Part shown: positions 55,797 through 64,000 of the stretch, piece after piece
Position numbering within the stretch: the stretch's first letter is position 1
How the letters are laid out: every line of letters starts with the position of its first letter
Assembly (NCBI GenBank): GCA_036346375.1
Contig: CM070520.1
Coordinates: forward strand, 14,147,791-14,211,790
From: Guadua angustifolia
Taxonomy: Eukaryota > Streptophyta > Magnoliopsida > Poales > Poaceae
Length of the DNA stretch: 64,000 nt
Direction of reading: 5' to 3'
Program-made: the position numbers and the translations under genes
The notes under the pieces: model-generated
Told to the model about the DNA's origin: nothing
The model's database searches: none
The model's input: the letters and a program-made list of their open reading frames with translations, nothing else

Positions 55797-57350
55797 TTCG
55801 GACACAGTCGCTATCTCTGACTCTGATTCCTTAGAAGAGCAGGATAAGTTCAGCTTCCCTTTGATGACATTCAACTGACGACGGGTATCGGCAAGCTTGA
55901 CGTTCATCTCTTTGATCTTCTTATGGTTCTTCATCCCCAGGCAAAATATAGCACGGAGCACTGACTTGATTGAGCTGCCTGGAGAGGAAGGATGAGCTGG
56001 AGACGAAGGTCTAGCAGAGGAGGATGGAGCTGCTGTCCTGGGGTCTGGTACTGATGATCTTGATCTGTCATCCCTAGCAGAAAGAGCAGGAGCTGGAGCT
56101 GGTTGAGGTGGAGCTTTAATCAATCTGACATGGTAAGGAAGATGCTCCACATCGTTGGCAAACCACAGACCAGATATGCTCTCAACCATGCACATGACAC
56201 AGGGAGCAAAACCACAACTGCTACGCGGGCTAATCGAGTTAAGGCGAATCTCCTGCCAGATGAAATCAAATACATCAAAGGGCCTCAATCCCTCGCCAAT
56301 CCTCAGCAGAAGGTTCCTTGAATAGGAACTGATGTTTGTGGCATCAACTTCTTTTGGCCACAGGGTCTTCCGAAGCAATTTGTATAGAATGGCATATAAC
56401 GGCTTCAGACCCTTCGTAGTTCCAACCTTGAAATTTTGACTCTCATCATACAATGGGTCCAAGTCATTTATACCTGAGGTGTCGAGAGTGTGCAGCTTGT
56501 CCAGATTTTCCCAGTTCTCAGTAGAGAAGCCCAAGCAATCAGCAAATTGAGCCTTGGTCACAGAATAGTACAGCCCGTCTACCATGAACCACATAGTACT
56601 CTCCTCATCGGTGTCAATATAAAGAGTGGCATAGAATTGTACCACCACCTCATTGTTCCACTTGCACCGAAAAGACATAACTTCCTTTAGGTTATGACGC
56701 TCACAAGCTGCAATGACTTGATTAAATTTGGGGTCCTCCTGCTGCTGCATATAATCCCAATCGATCCGCTGCATGAGAGCCACTGGGTTCTTCTTTTCGG
56801 CAATCACTGAATCATAGAAGTCCTACTGGAAGTGATTCCAGAATCTTTTATCCACATAGTCTTCTTGAAGATACATCAATGGATCTTGACTTCTATGTTG
56901 ACGAACTTCTTTACCTCTTCCTTGTCCAATGCAGTAGTCAATTTTCTTTTTGGGAGTCACACCCATTGGAGTCAGACGAATGGATGGGTGAATCTGTAAA
57001 GGACCGATCAACTCTCCTGCCTTGCGCTGTTCTGCACATTTAGCTGCCCTCAACCTTGTCATAGCAGCCGGGGATCTTCTGAACTACCCCCTTGACCATC
57101 ACCACCTTGCCCTGATGCTGCGGCCTGAGATTTCTGGCTGATTTTGCGAACTGCTTGACGCTTCCTTCTTCCCGCGGACTGAGCCGGAGGAGACTCTGGA
57201 AGGGAATCTGAAGGAGAACCCGTAGGGGCTGTAGAAGAGCCGCCAGCGGGGTGATTGAACTTTGCCTTCTTTTTGCGAGCCATGGTGATGTCGATTTGGC
57301 GAGAAGAGGGATTGCCACCCTGAGAAGGATCCATTCTATAGGTCTACAAG
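55797..57350 (-). pseudogene. Extra ORF of element E (unknown function)
   Basis: Starts at ATG 57334 with a basic, Ser/Pro-rich N-terminus (MDPSQGG, MARKKKAKF; possible nuclear signal). A frameshift near 57060 leads to MTRLRAAKCAEQ (57062-56823). A TAG at 56823-56825 replaces what is probably Gln, and the frame resumes (DFYDS, then 56807 on). The core includes SFRCKWNNEVVVQFYATLYIDTDE, WFMVDGLYYSVTKAQFADCLGF and PFDVFDFIWQEIR. A Pro/Ser-rich linker and a C-terminal coiled coil (KEMNVKLADTRRQLNVIKGKL) follow. The core resembles the 'putative plant transposon protein' type found in plant retroelements (family memory, not searched). No envelope features (signal peptide, membrane anchor) are visible. 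Confidence 0.65.
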
Positions 57351-57423
57351 GGTAGAAGCAAGATTAAACTCTAATTAAAATCTAGATGAACATCAAAGGG
57401 TTGAAATGAACTCACCAACTTCG

Positions 57424-57935
57424 CATAGTTCGAAGTTTTCTTCGGACAATCCGAAGTTTCCTTCGGATAGTCCGAAAGAAAACTTGGACAGTCCGAGGTG
57501 AATGTTCACAAACCCTAAATTGCTCAAACTAGACAATAATCAAATGGATCTAGAGCTAATCACAGAGAGACTATCCTAGCAAGGACTAGAACAATCTTGA
57601 ACCAAAGGATTTGCAAAATGAGACGAGAAAATTGCCGAAACAAGAGATGGTTCAAACCATACCTTGGAGAACGAAAACCGAGATTCCGAGTCAAATCTAG
57701 GGCAAAGAAGTGATGGAGATGAAGACCTTGCCCTTGGGGAAGATCTTGGAACCTCCGATCTGCAAGAATTGTGGCTGAATTTCAAGATCCGAGAGTTGAG
57801 GTGGATAGGAAGAGAGAGAAACGAAGTTTGGAAGTGAAAAAGAAGAAAAAAGGAAGATGTGGGTCGGGCTGAGTTAAATAGCCCGAGACCCCACTTCGGA
57901 TAGTCCGAACGGAATTTCGGACAGTCCGAGCTGTT
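57424..57935 (-). promoter_or_regulatory. Promoter-like leader of the extra ORF
   Basis: On the minus strand CGGACTGTCCG and CGGACTATCCG (57898-57935) lie just upstream of a TATTTAA (57874-57880). A CT-rich leader, a possible intron donor AAG/GTATGG (57660), and another donor TTG/GTGAGT (57417) follow. The acceptor CCTTGTAG (57343) is just before the ATG. More CGG-N5-CCG dyads lie at 57424-57500. This suggests a separately transcribed, spliced subgene. It could instead be a captured LTR. Confidence 0.5.
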
Positions 57936-58174
57936 TTTCTCAGGATGGCATGAAACAAGGATTGAAGGGCTCCGGAACGAGAAAGAGGTGAGAGATCCTA
58001 ATGAGTCAAGTCATCAAGTGATCAGTAAGCTATACAACCAATCAAACCATGATCACAAGATGATTGACAGGATCCGAAGATCAAGACCCAATTAACACAG
58101 GAAAATGGAGAGAAATAAATTGAAATAAGTTTTTCTAAAACATTTTCCACTCATCACCCAATTGTATGCATATT

Positions 58175-59662
58175 TCAAGCCAAGATGCGAGAGTCTAAGA
58201 TATTTAGCCCACTTCTCAACTCATAAAATCTCTTTTCATCAAGAGGCTTGGTGAAAATATCAGCTAACTGATCATTTGTACTCACATGATGAATATCAAT
58301 ATCTCTTTTAATGGAATGATCTCTTAGGAAATGATGGTGAATATCGATATGCTTTGTACGGGAATGTTGGACGGGGTTGTTGACAATTTTTATGGCGCTC
58401 TCATTATCACACAAAAGTGGGACATGATTATAGGTTATGCTATAATCATTTAGGGTTTGTCTCATCTAAAGTAATTGGGCACAACAACTCCCGGCTGCTA
58501 TATACTCGGCTTCGGCTGTGGATAGGGCTATGGAATTTTATTTCTTTGAGGACCACAAGACAAGAGATCTTCCTAGAAATTGACAAGTCCTCGAAGTACT
58601 CTTCCTATCCACTTTACATCCGGCATAATCCGCATCGGAATAACCAACTAATTCAAATGATGAACCTTTTGGATACCAAAACCCAAAGTGAGGAGTATGT
58701 ACTAAATATCTCAAGATTTTCTTAACGGCTACCATGTGGCACTCCTTTGGAGCGGCTTGAAATCGTGCACGCATGCACACACTAAGCATGATATCGGGCC
58801 TAGATGCACAAAGGTAAAGGAGAGAACCGATCATCAAACGATATACCTTTTGGACGATCGGTTTACCTTCTTTGTCGAGGTCTAGATGTCCGTTGGCTTG
58901 CATGGCCGTCTTGATTGGCTTGGAGTTCTCTATACCGAACTTCTTCAGCATGTCCTTGATGTACTTAGTTTGGCATATAAAAGTTCCTTCCTTGAGTTGT
59001 TTGACTTGAAAACTGAGGAAGAACTTCAATTCGCCCATCATGGACATCTCGAAACTTTTAGTCATGATTCTGCTAAACTCCTTGCACAATTGTTCATTAG
59101 TAGACCTGAATATAATGTCATCAACATATATTTGGCAAACAAATAGATCATTATCAATGTGCTTAGTAAAGAGAGTAGAGTCGGCCTTTTCGACTACAAA
59201 ATCTTGTTCAAGGAGAAAATCTCGAAGACATTCGAACCATACTCTTGGTGCTTGTTTGAGTCCATATAGTGCCTTGTGTAGAAAGTAGACATGGTCCGGA
59301 TATTTGGGGTCTTCGAAGCCGGGTGGTTGCTCAACGTAGACCAACTCAGAGAGTGGCCCATTTAGGAAGACGCTTTTCACGTCCATTTGATACAACTTGA
59401 AATCATGATGAGTAGCAAAAGCAAGTAATATTCTAATAGACTCAAGCCTAGCTACGGGAGCATATGTTTCATCGAAGTCCAAACCTCCGATTTGCGTGAA
59501 GCCTTGAGCGACCAACCGGGCTTTATTTCTAGTCACTACTCTATGCTCGTCTTGCTTGTTCCGAAATACCCATTTTGTTCCAATCACGTTTTGCTTGGGC
59601 CTTTCGACAAGCTTCCATACTTGATTTCGCTCGAAGTTGTTGAGCTCCTCTTGCATAGCCAT
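58175..59662 (-). pseudogene. Element E reverse transcriptase and RNase H
   Basis: The frame 59662-58538 has WVFRNKQDE, FDETYAPVARLES, YQMDVKSVFLNG, YGLKQAPRVW and IYVDDIIF (YVDD active site). RNase H follows with YSDADYAGCKVDRKST. The frame then hits TAA (58538) right after LWSSKK, where the family has Gln (CAA). It continues with NSIALSTAEAEYIAAGS, a TAG where Trp is usual (near 58466), and CDNESAI...KHIDIHHHFLRDH...LADIFTKPL to 58175. One frame throughout, so only point changes broke it. Confidence 0.9.
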
Positions 59663-59809
59663 TACCCAATCCGGATCTTGTAGTGCTTCTTCTACCTTTA
59701 GAGGCTCAAGAGAAGAAACAAACGAGTAAAATTCACAAAAAATTGCAACTCGAGATCTAGTGGATACTCCCTTGTTAATATCTCCGAGTATGTTGTCGAC
59801 TGGATGATC

Positions 59810-60970
59810 TCATTGTATGCTCTGGTGAACTCTTAGATGAGGGACAATGGCATTGGTTCTTTGGATAGGATCCTCATCATCTTGAGCAGTGTTCGAGCCA
59901 TCTTGAGCTTGCATTGAGGAAGAGGGAACATCACTCGGAGCATCCAAAGTTGCATCCGGACTCTTTGGACTAGTCCGGATATTTTGGGTCTCATCGAGGA
60001 TATTTTGAGTTGGAGTGCTCGGGATCGCTTCTTGCTCTAGTGGTCTCACTTCCCCAATTGCCAATTTCTTGATTGCTTCGCACGGAGGTTCTTCCCTGTC
60101 AATCACGGCATGATCAACTTGTTCTACTTGAGAACCGTTAGTTTCGTCAAATGTTACATCACGCGAGATTTCAACTACACCTGTGTTGTTGAAAACTCGG
60201 TATGCATAAGCATTTGACCCATAACCAAGCAAGAAACCTTTATCTACTTTAGGAGCAAATTTAGAAGACTTAGCTCTCTTGTTAAAGATATAGCATTTGC
60301 TTCCAAAGACTCGGAAGTAGGAAATATTTGGCTTCTTGCCAGTGAATAGCTCGTACGCCGTCTTTTTCAAGATCTTGTGGAGGTATAAACGGTTGGTACT
60401 GTGGCATGCGGTGTTGATAGCCTTCGCCCAAAAGATGTCGGAGACCTTGTACTCATCAAACATTGTGCGCGCCATCTCGATGAGTGTTCGATTCTTTCTC
60501 TCGGCCACCCCATTTTGTTGAGGAGAATAGGGGGCCGAAAACTCATGCTTGATGCCCTCTTCATCGAGATATTCCTCCACGCCGGTATTCTTGAATTCGG
60601 TGTCATTGTCACTTTGAATTCTCTTGATCTTCACTTCAAATTCATTTTGTGCCCTTCTCATGAATTTCTTTAGGGTTCCTTGGGCTTCACTTTTGTCATG
60701 CAAGAAAAATACCCAAGTGAAACGAGAAAAATCATCAACAATAACGAGACCATACTTATTTCCTCCTATGCTTATGTATGTGATCGGGCCGAACAAATCC
60801 ATATGGAGCATTTCCAAAGGTCTTGAGGTAGTCATCACATTCTTGGCGGGATGAGAAGCTCCAACTTGCTTTCCAGCTTGACAAGCGCTACACACCCTAT
60901 CTTTCTCAAAGACAACGTTAGTTAATCCAAGAATGTGATTGCCTTTAATGAGTTTGTGAAGGTTCCTCAT
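59810..60970 (-). pseudogene. Element E integrase
   Basis: 386 codons. The pre-integrase zinc region is cut on its N side, and CSACQAGKQ remains. The core has HMDLFGP (first Asp), SDNDTEF (second Asp; the usual Gly is Asp here) and NGVAERKNRTLIEMART (Glu). The target-recognition tail ends HQSIQ followed by TGA at 59810. The frame continues beyond the stop (DHPVDNILGDINKGV) into the RT block, so a single substitution at an Arg or Trp codon is the likely cause. Confidence 0.9.
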
Positions 60971-61400
60971 ACCTACATGAGCAAGTCGGCGATGTCATAA
61001 CCAACCCACTAGATTTAGCCATTAAGCACGTTTCAAGGTTAATTCTATCCGTAGTAAAATCTACGAGATAGAGATTTCCCTTTAAACGACCCTTAACGGC
61101 TATTGAACCATCAACCCTCTTTATGACATCCACACCCTTATCACTAAAAACACAATTGTAGCCCGCTTCACATAATTGAGTAACGGACAACAAATTGTAG
61201 CTTAATAATTCAACTAGCAAAACATTGTTTAAATGAAAATCGTTTGTGATATGAATCTTACCTAACCCTACCACTTCACCTTTTCTATTGTCGCCAAAAA
61301 TGATGCTTTCACTATTTGTCCCATTGGCGTCCAAGTGTGCGAACATCGCCTTTTCTCCGGTCATGTGGTGTGTACATCCGCTATCCAATATCCAACTTGA
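60945..61400 (-). pseudogene. Element E protease and pre-integrase start
   Basis: The frame starts just upstream of LDSGCTHHMTGEKAMF, the Copia aspartic protease active site (DSG). It continues with IIFGDNRKGEVVGLGKI and LLSYNLLSVTQLCEAGYNC, the usual text between protease and integrase. It is shifted by one relative to gag and integrase, so frameshifts lie near 61420 and 60970. Confidence 0.85.
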
Positions 61401-61432
61401 TCCATCGGAGACATAGGCCTACAAAAAGAAAT

Positions 61433-62911
61433 TTAGATTTTGCTTTTTGGTACCCAAACTTGTTTAGGTCCGCGCACGTTAGTAACAAGAGATTTCGGGA
61501 CCCAAATAGATTTCACATGAGAAGCATTGTTGGGTTTACACTCGATATGATAAGCAACTACATGACCGAGGTTAGTTCTTTTGAGCACATAAGAAGCAAA
61601 GAAAGTAGCGTGAGCCTTATACTTAGAATTTCCTTCGCCCTTAACAAAGTGAATAGGCTTGTTCAACGGGGCAACCACGATGTGGCTCTTTTTGCCCTTG
61701 CGTGGAACATACCCAAGCCCATGCTTCATGAAGTTACCTTGGTGCTTACCGAGGAACTTCTCTAATCCTTTGCTTGCCTTATAGGACTTTTGAAGTCCAT
61801 CTTCAAGCATTCCCTTGAGCTTCTCATTTTCATGAGCTAATACTTGCAAAGTCTCAAGGTTAGTAGCACAAGCATCGATATTGATATTATAGCATCTTGC
61901 ACATCCATTGCTAGTAGACGGTAATGAGGAATTGGAGTTACCCGTCGAGGAGATAGGAGCGCTATTCAAGAGATCAACAAGCTTCACTTCAAGAGCCTTG
62001 CAAGCATCAATTGTCTTAGCAAGTTCCTCTATGAGTGAAGCATTGGTGATCTCAAGACTAGCTATTTCGGATTTGGTCATTTTGGAATTTTTGACCAACT
62101 CCTCATACTTTCTCCTTTCATTTGTTAGACTTTTCTCTAGCTCAAGATTTCTCTCTTTTTCAACAATAAGCAAGTCTTCTTGAGCTTCGAGAGTAGTCTC
62201 CTTTTGCTCAATGGTTTCCTCCAGTTTCTCAATATCTTTTAAAAGTAAATCTAATTTTTGAATATCAAAGTCCTTCATAGACTTGAACGCACTATCATCG
62301 TCACTAGCGTCATCGCTATCATCTAAGCATGAGTCAACAATAGAAGGGGATGATGTTTTGATTGATACCTTGCGCCCCTTGGCCATAAGGCACATTGGAG
62401 CGTCTTCGTCGTCATCGCTCAAGTTGTCGAAGAGGCCCTCCGACGTTGTTGAGGTAGAAGGCACGGCGATGGCGACGGAGGCAACTCCTCCTTCTTCTTC
62501 GGAGTCGGAGCTTGAGTCGGAATCGGAGTTTGAATCCCACTCTTCTCCAATGTGAGCTTGTCCTTTGTGCTTGTAATGCTTGAACTTCTTGCTCCTTTCC
62601 TTATCCTTGCCCCGGTACTTGTCCTTCTTCTCTTCGGGAGTGAGCTTGTTTGGATCCGTAGCTTTAAAACCTGTTTCAACAATCTCCCAAATACACAGGT
62701 GAATTGATCTCAAGTACATCTTCATTTTATGTTTCCATGCGGCATAGCGAGTACCATTGAAGTGAGGCGCTCTACCGGACGACACGGAGACATAAGGTGA
62801 AGAACTTGAGACTCCAAGAGTAGGATATTCAAATGGAATCTCAACCCCTTTGCTGGAACCCGTGGCCTTGTCTTGGTCACGGCTTTCGTCATTCTTTTCT
62901 ATTAGCGACAT
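61433..62911 (-). pseudogene. Element E gag, internally deleted
   Basis: Likely start MSLIEKNDES at 62911 (an upstream in-frame Met at 62965 overlaps the primer binding site). The N-terminus has the gag motif PHFNGTRYAAWKHKMKMYLRS, up to DPNKLTPEEKKDKYRGK. The usual UBN2 body and zinc knuckle are missing there, and a Ser/Asp/Glu-rich region follows. A long coiled coil spans about residues 220-320 and a tail ends GPKQVWVPKSKI. Compared with related gags, roughly 200 codons appear deleted, in frame. Confidence 0.8.
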
Positions 62912-62952
62912 CTTGATTCTCCAAGCGGTTAAGCCAAAACTACGAAGATTTG

Positions 62953-62964
62953 GCTCTGATACCA
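62953..62964 (-). other. Primer binding site of element E
   Basis: On the minus strand this is TGGTATCAGAGC, a perfect initiator-tRNA-Met match 2 nt from the LTR at 62967. Confidence 0.95.
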
Positions 62965-62966
62965 AT

Positions 62967-64000
62967 TGAAAGGACCGAGATGTCGCCTAGAGGGGGGTGA
63001 ATAGGTGATTTTAAAACTTAATTCGCAGCAGAAACAATCTCTTTGAATAGTCCGAAATTTCCTTCGGACTGTCCGAGTGGTTCGGATAGTCCGAATGAAC
63101 TTTCGGATAGTCTGAACAGTTCTGCGCACAAAAACCCTAAAAAGTAGATCTAAGCTATCTAGAGAGTATAACTAGCACCAAATGAAATTCAAGAGTTTAG
63201 AATACCTCTAGTAGACAAGTACTCACCAAAACACTTCACAAAGTCTCGCCACAACTTGAGTCCCTTGGATTTCAAGAAACCACAAAAGGGGAAAAGAGGG
63301 GATCCAAGAAACAAAACGAATTGCACAAGGATTTTTACCCAAAGTTTGGATCCTTGAGGGGATCCTACGTCTCCGTTGAGGCGGCACCAAGCTGGGGTCT
63401 CTTTCAACCCTAATCCTCTAGTTGTTGCACCAAGCACTCACCTACTTCTTCTTTGAATCCTTTCCTTGCGGAGGTGGATCCGACCTTCACAAACTTCCGG
63501 CGGCTTCCCACACCAAGTTTGGGAGCTCACCGGCAACTCCTAGCCGTCTAGGAGCCCTCAACCTCCAAGAGTAATAGATTTGCCGAGAAATCCGCGAGAG
63601 AATGATTTTTGTGCTCAAGATGAATCAATGTCTCTATATCTCACAATCTTTCTACTCTCTCAACCTCCAAAGTTTCACAAATCAAAAGATCAAGAGGGAG
63701 TGAGGGCTTAAGCTCAAGAGGTGAGGAATGGCAGTAAATGAGTGAAATAAATACTCTTCTTACTGTTAGGTGGGAGTTTGGGGCTTTTATAGCCACTCAA
63801 AAACTAGCCATTTTGAGTTATGCCCAAGTCTGTTCGGATAGTCCGAACAGAGTGAGTTCCAGGCACCGAGCGACTCAGTTCGGATAGTCCGAACATTTCT
63901 TCGGACAGTCCGAACACTTCGGATACTCCGAGCGTTCGGATAGTCCGAAAAATCTTCGGACACTCTGAATATAAAAGAACATGACCTAACCGAGGGGTTG
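62967..64000 (-). repeat. 5' LTR of element E (partial)
   Basis: It starts TGAAAGGACCGAG and runs past the window end, so its full length is unknown. It carries CGGATAGTCCG dyads near 63082 and from 63837 to 63950. Relative to the 3' LTR it has a CCGAATGAACTTTCGGATAG insertion near 63092, a duplication of one dyad unit. Confidence 0.9.
63785..63791 (-). promoter_or_regulatory. TATA box of element E 5' LTR
   Basis: TATAAAA on the minus strand. AAAATGGCTAGTTTT (a variant of the AACGGCTAG block) and the CGGATAGTCCG cluster (from 63837) lie upstream. The matching TATA in the 3' LTR is at 54103-54109. Confidence 0.6.

Larger units (their letters stand above)
53298..64000 (-). mobile_element. Element E: SIRE-like Copia with extra ORF, running off the window
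   Basis: On the minus strand the 5' LTR starts at 62967 and continues beyond 64000. After it come a primer binding site (62953-62964), gag, protease, integrase, RT and RNase H (62911 to 58175). An extra ORF with its own leader follows (58000-55797), then a 3' LTR (53298-55795) whose far end is missing. Several single stops break pol. LTR D at 19922 is a solo copy of the same family. Confidence 0.88.

Overview
The window is nuclear DNA of a flowering plant, almost certainly a grass. It holds nested LTR retrotransposons, Tourist-like MITEs and a LINE remnant. The one intact-looking host gene is a CC-NB-ARC-LRR immune receptor fused to three jacalin-like lectin domains, an arrangement known mainly from Poaceae. 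The species cannot be named from the sequence alone. There is no sign of bacterial, plastid or mitochondrial sequence.

Layout. 1-5460: an LTR remnant and a decayed plus-strand Copia gag/protease split by an old solo LTR. 5823-12318: a young, complete Copia element (minus strand, 477-bp LTRs, TSD CAGAC) with a single-frame polyprotein broken by two stops. 12827-13056: a Tourist-like MITE. 13646-29288: an old minus-strand SIRE-like Copia element ('A') whose gag is split by a solo LTR ('D', TSD GTTCA). D contains a gypsy-like insertion (20436-22934) and a 3.2-kb solo LTR ('G', 23076-26304, TSD GCTTG). 29289-30483: the 3' end of a lectin-NLR paralogue, fused directly to A's broken LTR. 30484-37590: a gag-only non-autonomous element ('B', TSD CTTTC) inserted in that paralogue's 3' flank. 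37596-39113: the rest of the paralogue's 3' flank, including a 0.54-kb tandem duplication.

39497-47037 is the NLR-jacalin gene: eight coding exons and a predicted 1421 residues. 47431-48277 is a solo LTR (TSD TGTAG) in its 3' flank. 49000-49500 is a LINE fragment, and 50232-50811 a third jacalin relic expanded into a minisatellite. 51250-51721 is a solo LTR (TSD ACATC). 52244-52837 is a fragment of a retroelement accessory ORF. 53298 to the window end is a minus-strand SIRE-like element ('E') with gag, protease, integrase, RT-RNase H and an extra downstream ORF with its own promoter-like region. Its 3' LTR is interrupted by an Angela/BARE-like solo LTR (54240-55758, TSD CTTCG).

The three jacalin loci lie in the same orientation and share 3'-flanking repeats. 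They look like the remains of a tandem NLR-lectin array broken up by retroelements. The most unusual signals lie in the LTRs. G holds about 17 hairpins with a constant AACACAT loop and different, self-complementary arms. A family of CGG-N5-CCG dyads sits upstream of the TATA boxes in at least three LTR families and also before the internal ORF of E. Exon and element boundaries were read by eye from splice sites, TSDs and reading frame; no alignment or database search was run.
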